64,000 nucleotides of DNA. Origin: Ryuthela nishihirai. Its lineage: Eukaryota > Arthropoda > Arachnida > Araneae > Heptathelidae. Both the position numbers and the translations under genes were made by a program. This document shows positions 57,976-64,000 of the stretch, in pieces. How positions within the stretch are numbered: position 1 is the stretch's first letter; the number at the start of each line of letters is the position of its first letter. The notes below the pieces were generated by a model. The model had not been told where the DNA came from. It ran no database searches and worked only from the letters and a program-made list of their open reading frames with translations. Where the stretch lies: positions 620,001 through 684,000 of the forward strand of contig JAWZYU010000126.1 of assembly GCA_038380435.1 (NCBI GenBank), in the 5' to 3' direction.

Positions 57976-58156
57976 GGAGATGAGAGGTGACGGTTAAATC
58001 AAGACAATAAAATGCTATCTTGAAACTCGCAGTTCAGGTTTTTTTAAATACATATTATTTAATATAAAAAAAACTTGTTTTAAAAAGTTCTCCGAAGTGC
58101 AACATAGTTTTGTATCGGCTTAACCATCATGACACAGTTTGGTTCTTTTCCAACAG
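57976..58156. other. Likely 5'UTR intron end of the membrane protein gene
   Basis: Ends TTTGGTTCTTTTCCAACAG, a good polypyrimidine tract and 3' splice site. Confidence 0.4.
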
Positions 58157-58530
58157 CTTAACTACCGAGACTTCCCCATCACTGCCTGCAAATGGCGTAT
58201 CGCTACGGGATCGTCTTATTCTGGGTAGCAATGTGGGCTGCAGCCTTCATCGTCACCGCCTTACTTTCTATAGCAGCCATCTTCACTTGCGGTTGGATCG
58301 GCATCATCTTGTGGGTGATCATAGGCATGATCTTCGTGACCTGGACTCTCATCTGCCTCATATTGGGTAGCGTCTCCTCCGACAGTGAGTTCAGCATCGT
58401 AAATTTGCTCCGATCCCTGCTGCCTTTCATAGACACTAATAATGTCTTCCAATAATAAATAATCACTTCTCTTCTCTTTGTAAATTTCTCTGCTCGATCG
58501 TCATTAAAGAACGTTTGCATACAGTAATCG
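58157..58530 (+). other. Candidate terminal exon (whole coding region)
   Basis: From the splice acceptor (AG at 58155-58156) to beyond two poly(A) signals: AATAAA at 58454-58459, overlapping the stop, and ATTAAA at 58503-58508. An in-frame TAA at 58159 lies 33 nt before the ATG, so the exon carries its own translation start and any upstream exon would be untranslated. Confidence 0.5.
58192..58455 (+). CDS. Small two-helix membrane protein, 87 residues, unidentified
   Basis: Translation starts at ATG 58192 and ends at TAA 58453-58455. The protein has a short N-terminus (MAYRYG), a first hydrophobic helix near residues 7-31 (IVLFWVAMWAAAFIVTALL), a Cys-Gly-Trp turn (TCGW, 32-35) and a second helix near 36-59 (IILWVIIGMIFVTWTLICLI). 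A polar C-terminal tail follows, with an amphipathic stretch NLLRSLLPFI. It is probably a hairpin membrane protein with both ends on one side. No signal-peptide cleavage site is evident. I do not recognise a family. The non-repeat setting, splice acceptor, in-frame upstream stop and polyadenylation signals make this the best gene in the window. Confidence 0.6.
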   Translation: MAYRYGIVLFWVAMWAAAFIVTALLSIAAIFTCGWIGIILWVIIGMIFVTWTLICLILGSVSSDSEFSIVNLLRSLLPFIDTNNVFQ

Positions 58531-58643
58531 CAATCCACGTTCATCCTTTCGCATTGGTTTCGGCAATTTCGTTGTCAAACATTTATATGATTACTCGGTA
58601 TGGATTATGTTGTGGGGGGGAGGGGAAACAGAACATCGTGGTA

Positions 58644-58861
58644 GAGTCGCTCAAAAAAATATCCGAACACTACGGTTGATTACAGAATTCATAAAAAAAT
58701 ATCTGGCAACGATTTTTTTTTAGAAATTAGTGATCTGGCAACCTTCGTGTCACGTGACATGAAAGTTGCCATATCACTAATTTCTAAAAAAAAATCGTTG
58801 CCAGATATTTTTTATGAATTCTGTAATCAACCATAGTGTTCGGATATTTTTTGAACGACTG
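58644..58861. mobile_element. MITE-1 short form, about 218 bp
   Basis: TA-flanked near-palindrome with the GTCACGTGAC centre, lying 190 bp downstream of the membrane protein stop. Confidence 0.87.
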
Positions 58862-58887
58862 TACGAGAGTAACTTTATCCTGCAGTC

Positions 58888-59289
58888 ATCTTCTTCGTTG
58901 GGTTGTGTTGGGTTGTTTTACCTCTGAGCGGCACTTTTTTGCACACCATGGGCTAAATGGCTAGGTGACATGGACCCCGAACGCTCAGAGAAGGTTGGGA
59001 GAGGGTACCCACTGGAACAGCTGTTGGGAGACAGATGGTAGCCTCCCGTCAAGGTCATCCAGCGTGTTCTTTAACGCGCACAGGGTATGTCTCTCCCGCA
59101 CACGGGGCCACGGCTTAACGTCCCATCCGGCGGACGGCGGCCTTTCCAAGCCCATCGGTGTCCCCTACTGACCGTGGGCATGGCGGAGAATTTTGCGGAC
59201 ATAAATCTCAACGCTGACCCAGCTGGGACTCGAACCTGGGAACTACAGATTACGAGCCTGGCGCTCTACCGACTGAGCCAACCCCGCCC
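58888..59289 (-). mobile_element. SINE-A copy, one 3' module
   Basis: Full length; the tail has three units (GTTGGGTTGTGTTGGGTTG). No clear target duplication. Confidence 0.94.
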
Positions 59290-59928
59290 AGGCTAGTTGT
59301 AAATGGCCATAAAAGGGCTTCATTCGGCACGTGCAGGCAGCCAGCTCAGACCCAAAAACAACATCTATGAGTCACATCCCCACAATAGCATTTCCAGAAA
59401 CACGCTTAATGCATAAAAATATTTACAACGACAGAAATACGATAAAATTGCAACAATAAATAAAAATAAATAAATTAGAGGGCCATGATAGGTGGTATGA
59501 AACTTCTGTTTATGTAATCAAGTATTAGAATTCTTTAAAATTATTCCATGTGCATGATCCTAGTTCTGTGAATAATCTTCGAATTAATCGTTAACAAATA
59601 TCGAGTTTTTTCGATTAAAAAACAACTTTCTTTTGTCCATGCTGCTAGAAAGAAACTAAATCTCAATCCCAAAATGCAGATTAACTTTGATTTTTAATCG
59701 AATCAAAAGTTACGATACAAAACACCTTTGACCTGAAAGTTTCCAGATACAATCAATTTTACTCGAGCGTTACAGATGGCGCTTTTGCAAGTAACTACCT
59801 CCCTCCCCCCCCCCCCCACGATTAAAACAATATCTCGTGAGTGCAGAAATAAGAGCTTTAAGAGTGTTCCTCAGAAATGAAGAGCACACAAAAATCTACC
59901 TCTTAAGACAATGTTCCTTCCACAACAG
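59290..59928. other. AT-rich stretch, probable intron at its right end
   Basis: AAATA-rich run near 59455 and a C run near 59806. Ends CCTTCCACAACAG, a plausible 3' splice site. Confidence 0.4.
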
Positions 59929-60159
59929 CTTAATCAATCGAATCTTAATGAGGCCAGTATCTCCTTCACTGGAAATGATCCTGCGATTCGGACTGATCGT
60001 GCTGTGGTTAACAGACCAGTTCGCAGCCTCTCTGATCCCAATAGCAGTGTTGGGTACTCCCCCTCTTCATCCCCATCCTCCCAACACTCCTCTTGCGGAA
60101 TGATCCCAACAGAGACATCCAAGGTGTCATTTCAGTCTTCACGACGCTCATCTTCTTGA
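59929..60159 (+). CDS. Candidate terminal exon with Ser-rich C-terminal tail
   Basis: After the acceptor (AG at 59927-59928) the frame is in phase 0 and open for 76 codons to TGA at 60157-60159. The peptide begins LNQSNLNEASISFTGNDP, has a basic/hydrophobic middle (TDRAVVNRPVRSLSDP) and ends in a Ser-rich tail (SPSSSPSSQHSSCG, then VSFQSSRRSSS) with several RxxS-like kinase sites. This composition suits the intracellular tail of a receptor or channel, or a disordered scaffold tail; I cannot name the family. An ATG exists at 59911, but it lies before the splice site. Upstream exons are not seen. Confidence 0.45.
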   Translation, partial: LNQSNLNEASISFTGNDPAIRTDRAVVNRPVRSLSDPNSSVGYSPSSSPSSQHSSCGMIPTETSKVSFQSSRRSSS

Positions 60160-60395
60160 TGGTGAACCTCTTAACCTCGAACGATTAAGTTCGCCTTGGC
60201 AGACTCGGTAGGTGCGACTTCATCTGCCTTTCCATCTCTACATTCCTGAAGAGAATCGCATTCCCTATCACGAGAGTGAAGAGCAGCCATTTGAGAAGAC
60301 GATTCAGAACCGTCTGAATAATCTTTTTTTTTTATCTTTTTATTTTTCTGTCGCTGTAATCGCTTAGTGGTGAGAGAGCATTTCGCTTCACACAC
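60160..60395. other. Possible 3'UTR of the Ser-rich exon
   Basis: No canonical AATAAA found close to the stop. A CACACA run just before the next SINE-A forms part of its target site. Confidence 0.35.
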
Positions 60396-60407
60396 ACACG
60401 AGGAGGG

Positions 60408-61313
60408 TTGGGTTGTTTTACTTCTGAACGGCACTTTTTTGCACACCATGGGCTAAATGGCCAGGTCACAAAGACCCCGAAGACTCAGAGAAGGTTGGGG
60501 GAGGAAAACCACTGGAACAGCTGTTGGGAGACAGATGGTAGCCTCCCGTCAAGGCCATCCAGCGTGTTCTTTAACGTTGGGTTGTTTTACCTCTGAGCGG
60601 CACTTTTTTGCACACCATGGGCTAAATGGCCAGGTCACATGGACCCCGAAGGCTCAGAGAAGGTTGGGGGAGGGGGCCCACTGAAACAGCTGTTGGGAGA
60701 TTGATGGTAGCCTCCCGTCAAGGCCATCCAGCGTGTTCTTTAACGTTGGGTTGTTTTACCTCTGAGCGGCACTTTTTTGCACACCATGGGCTAAATGGCC
60801 AGGTCACATGGACCCCGAAGGCTCAGAGAAGGTTGGGGGAGGGGGCCCACTGGAACAGCTGTTGGGAGATAGATGGTAGCCTCCCGTCAAGGCCATCCAG
60901 CGTGTTCTTTAACGTTGGGTTGTTTTACCTCTGAGCGGCACTTTTTTGCACACCATGGGCTAAATGGCCAGGTCACAAAGACCCCGAAGGCTCAGAGAAG
61001 GTTGGAGGAGGGGGACCCACTGGAACAGCTGTTGGGAGACAAATGGTAGCCTCCCGTCAAGGCCATCCAGCGTTTTCTTTAACGTGCACAGGATATGGCT
61101 CTCTCGCGCACTCGGACCACGATTTAACGTCCCATCCGACTGACGGCGGCCTTTCCAAGCCCATCGGTGTCCCCTACTGACTGTTGGCAGTGTGACAGCG
61201 CGGGGAATTTTGCGGAGATAAATCTCAACGCTGACCCAGCTGGGACTCGAACCTGGGAACTACAGATTACGAGCCTGGCGCTTTACCGATTGAGCCACCC
61301 CGCCCCCGCACCC
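60408..61313 (-). mobile_element. SINE-A copy with four 3' modules
   Basis: Target duplication ACACGAGGAGGG at 60396-60407 and 61314-61325 brackets all four modules. The two middle modules share GGGGGCCCACTG, so at least one was copied in place. Confidence 0.96.
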
Positions 61314-61325
61314 ACACGAGGAGGG

Positions 61326-61736
61326 AATTAAACTAGAACAACAACAGATCGTTTAGGTAATTTCGAATGCTCGTTTTCAAAGAGAATATTTTCTTCTATT
61401 TTTCGACTTTTGTCTCCTGCAGCTGTGGAGATTCGAACTACCGTATGTATTTTGAAATTTAGTAACATTTCATTATTACGAATACAACTCTGAAAGAATT
61501 TCTCATTTATTTTCTAAAAGTAAAATTGTCGACGGCACTCTCCTCTGCCAGTCTGGGCTGAGTCCTTCTTCTACTTATTGTGTGTGAGAGCTTTGTAGAA
61601 GGGTACCTGCCCTTAACTTGTCAGGATAATCAATCAGGTAGCCGAATACACAAACATATATTTCAACTATGTACACTTTTTTATTTACAAACACTGTAAC
61701 TATATACATACAGCGACTGCCCATTCGGTGCATTGA
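61326..61736. other. Unique stretch, no gene confirmed
   Basis: A strong acceptor-like TTTTGTCTCCTGCAG at about 61411-61425 is followed 20 bases later by a donor-like GTATGT; a micro-exon is conceivable but unsupported. Confidence 0.35.
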
Positions 61737-62122
61737 ACTGGATTGTTTTACCTCTGAGCGGCACTTTTTTGCACACCATGGGCTAAATGGCCAGGTCACA
61801 TGGACCCCGAAGGCTCAGAGAAGGTTGGGGGAGGGGACCCACTGGAACAGCTGTTGGGAGACAGATGGTAGCCTCACGTCAAGGCCATCCAGCGTGTTCT
61901 TTAACGTGCACAGGGTATGGCTCTCCCGCACACGGAGCCACGGCTTAACGTCCCATCCGACGGACAGCGGTCTTTCCAAGCCCATCGGTGTCCCCTACTG
62001 ACCGTCGGCAGGGCGGGTAAATTTTGCGGAGATAAATCTCAACGCTGACAAAGCTGGGACTCGAACCTGGGAACTAGAGATTACGAGCCTGGCGCGCTAC
62101 CGACTGAGCCACCCTCGCCCCT
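61737..62122 (-). mobile_element. SINE-A copy, one 3' module
   Basis: Full length; tail reduced to TGGATTG. A decoy GGGACTCGAACCAGAG follows the head end (62124-62139) and may be the remnant of an older B box. Confidence 0.93.
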
Positions 62123-62655
62123 CAGGGACTCGAACCAGAGTCTCTTTCGCAAGTCACACAATAAACATATTGTAGACTTTTTGTAGTTTTACGATTAAGG
62201 TTAATTTGTCTTTAAAACACATAAGGCAACGAAACATTCTTTGTAGCATTTACCTTTGATATGGTCTTATGGTTAATTGAAGCAAATGTTGCCAACTTAC
62301 CGATCATAATCTTCTAATTCTCAAAGTATTCTTTCCAAAATCAGTCGAAACTACACGTGGGGTCATGGAAAAAAAAATCTCTCTCCTTAGAAAACATAAA
62401 TAATAACCCTTGTGAAGGTATTATTACAAATTTTACAAACTACATAACACATTATTTTACAATTTAAAACATATTATGAGTAACAAAATTCAGTTCTCAC
62501 ATAATTGATTAACAAGTAATTACAAGGCAACATAAATTATTTCTCATTTTTAAAATATTTATCACACTTTTCGAACTACAGTGTTCCCAAATAACGTTAT
62601 TTTTTTTTAATTACTTCTGATAGTAATTGCTTAATATGTAAAATAGACGTAATTT
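62123..62655. other. AT-rich unique stretch, no gene seen
   Basis: Nothing recognisable. Confidence 0.5.
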
Positions 62656-62668
62656 CCTCCCAGATGGG

Positions 62669-63050
62669 GCGGGGGTGGCTCAGTCGGTAGCGCGCCAGGC
62701 TCGTAATCTGTAGTTCCCAGGTTCGAGTCCCAGATGGGTCAGCGTTGAGATTTATCTCCGCAAAAATTCTCCGCCCTGCCCACGGTCAGTAGGGGACACC
62801 GATGGGCTTGGAATAGGCCGCCATCCGTCGGATGGGACGTTAAGCCGTGGCCCAGTGTGCGGGAGAACCATACCCTGTGCACGTTAAAGAACACGCTGGA
62901 TGGCCTTGACGGGAGGCTACCATCTGTTTCCCAACAGCTATTCCAGTGGGTCCCCTCCCCCAACCTTCTCTGAGCCTTCGGGGTCCATGTGACCTGGCCA
63001 TTTAGCCCATGGTGTGCAAAAAAGTGCCGCTCAGAGGTAAAACAACCCAA
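62669..63050 (+). mobile_element. SINE-A copy, one 3' module
   Basis: Full length. Target duplication CCTCCCAGATGGG at 62656-62668 and 63051-63063 (the last G bases are shared with the element start). Confidence 0.96.
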
Positions 63051-63079
63051 CCTCCCAGATGGGAAGACTACGGCTGTTA

Positions 63080-63248
63080 TAAATAAATAATAAAATAAAT
63101 ACCCCCTCAAGCAGCTGCTTGCCACAGAGATCTGACAGGAGCCTGTCAGTTTATATGCCATAGTAGAAGATCTGAGAGGATGGCAGGCCCTCAGCAGAAA
63201 AACGACACACACATCCATGCCTTACCCGGGGCTCGAACCCAGGTCCCT
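63080..63248 (-). mobile_element. SINE-B copy, head truncated
   Basis: Tail AAATAAATAATAAAATAAAT, core and B-box region (GGGGCTCGAACCCAGGTCCC) are present; the A-box part is missing. Confidence 0.88.
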
Positions 63249-63440
63249 TAAACTGGTTTTCAAAAATTGCCTCTTGACGTAGAACTTGATGGATAAGAGA
63301 ATAAGCCCAATAGAGGAACTTTCTATTTCAATTACTCTGAATGACTGCTGTCCTTAGTTTAACTGATTTTGATCCCAAATAAGTATTTGACAATCCTAAA
63401 TTAAGTCATACGCGAATTTCAATCCTAAATTAAGTCATAC

Positions 63441-63532
63441 CTTCTCTGAGCCTTCGGGGTCCATGTGACCTGGTCATTTAGCCCATGGTGTGCAAAAAAG
63501 TGCCGCTCAGAGGTAAAACAACCAACCAACCA
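63441..63532 (+). mobile_element. SINE-A 3' end fragment beside a 30-bp duplication
   Basis: Only CTTCTCTGAGCC to the tail AACCAACCAACCAAC remains. A 30-bp tandem duplication (AATCCTAAATTAAGTCATAC plus GCGAATTTC) lies immediately left, and its second copy is interrupted by the insertion. Confidence 0.85.
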
Positions 63533-63642
63533 ACTACGCGAATTTCAACTATTAATTTAAAGATGCTTTAGGATAATAATATTCATGATTCATTTGAAGA
63601 ATAATAATTCAATCTATTACTTTTTATCACACGGATTGCTTT

Positions 63643-64000
63643 GAGTTGTTTTACCTCTGAGCGGCACTTTTTTGCACACCATGGGCTAAATGGCCAGGTC
63701 ACATGGACCCCGAAGGCTCAGAGAAGGTTGGGGGAGGGGACCCACTGCAACAGCTGTTGGGAGACAGATGGTAGCCTCCCGTCAAGGCCATCCAGTGTGT
63801 TCTTTTACGTTGGATTGTTTTACCTCTGAGCGGCACTTTTTTGCACAACATGGGCAAAATGGGCAGGTCACAAGGACCCCAAAGGCTCAGAGAAGGTTGG
63901 GACGGCGACCTTTCAAAACCCATCTGTGTCCCCTACTGACCGTGGGCAAGGCGGGGAATTTTGCGAAGATAAATCTCAACGCTGATCCAGCTGGGACTCG
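63643..64000 (-). mobile_element. SINE-A copy with two modules, cut by the window edge
   Basis: The first module is complete. The second is deleted between AGAAGGTTGGG and ACGGCGACCTTTC, joining it directly to the body. The head runs off the right edge after GCTGGGACTCG. Confidence 0.92.

Overview
This window looks like gene-poor, repeat-dominated DNA of an invertebrate animal. The grounds are spliceosomal-type intron borders, AATAAA signals next to stop codons, a CR1/Jockey-like non-LTR retrotransposon, tRNA-headed SINEs, hAT and Tc1/mariner-type miniature transposons (MITEs), satellites and minisatellites. An arthropod is my guess, but nothing here fixes the phylum. I see no bacterial operon structure, rRNA, functional tRNA gene or CRISPR array. 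Most long reading frames here are by-products of repeats.

Layout. 1-7593: a 128-bp satellite, about 59 copies, running off the left edge and ending exactly at a hAT-like terminus. 7594-15100: the first SINEs, a 26-bp minisatellite, a compact 85-codon minus-strand frame and MITEs. 15626-19512: a Tc1/mariner-type MITE split by a broken LINE and later by a SINE. 19.7-28.2 kb: SINE copies with up to seven tandem 3' modules, plus a candidate terminal exon at 20455-20590. 28.9-30.5 kb: a 29-bp minisatellite with inverted units at both ends. 31-57 kb: dense SINE copies, including SINE-in-SINE and SINE-in-MITE nesting, a 435-bp hAT MITE and a 570-bp long-arm TA-flanked MITE. 57-64 kb: an interrupted SINE with a poly(A)-ended insert, the best protein-coding candidate (87-residue two-helix membrane protein, 58192-58455), a Ser-rich candidate terminal exon (59929-60159) and more SINEs.

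Names used below. SINE-A: about 390 bp, with a tRNA-like head (Pol III A and B boxes, CGT in the anticodon position), a middle body, a roughly 169-bp 3' module and an AACCC tail; strand + means the head is at the left. The 3' module is repeated 1 to 9 times in tandem. SINE-B: about 200 bp, head resembling Ser/Leu tRNA, tail of TTTA repeats. MITE-1: TA-flanked element with ends beginning CAGTCGCTCAAAAAA.

The history can be read from target-site duplications and nesting: ancient degenerate SINE-A copies lie under young ones, MITE-1 was hit by a LINE and then a SINE, and arrays of 3' modules grew locally, one of them into a three-module higher-order repeat. The strongest novelty candidate is SINE-A itself: serial tandem duplication of its 3' module, and several independent copies truncated at nearly the same point just inside the tRNA-like head.
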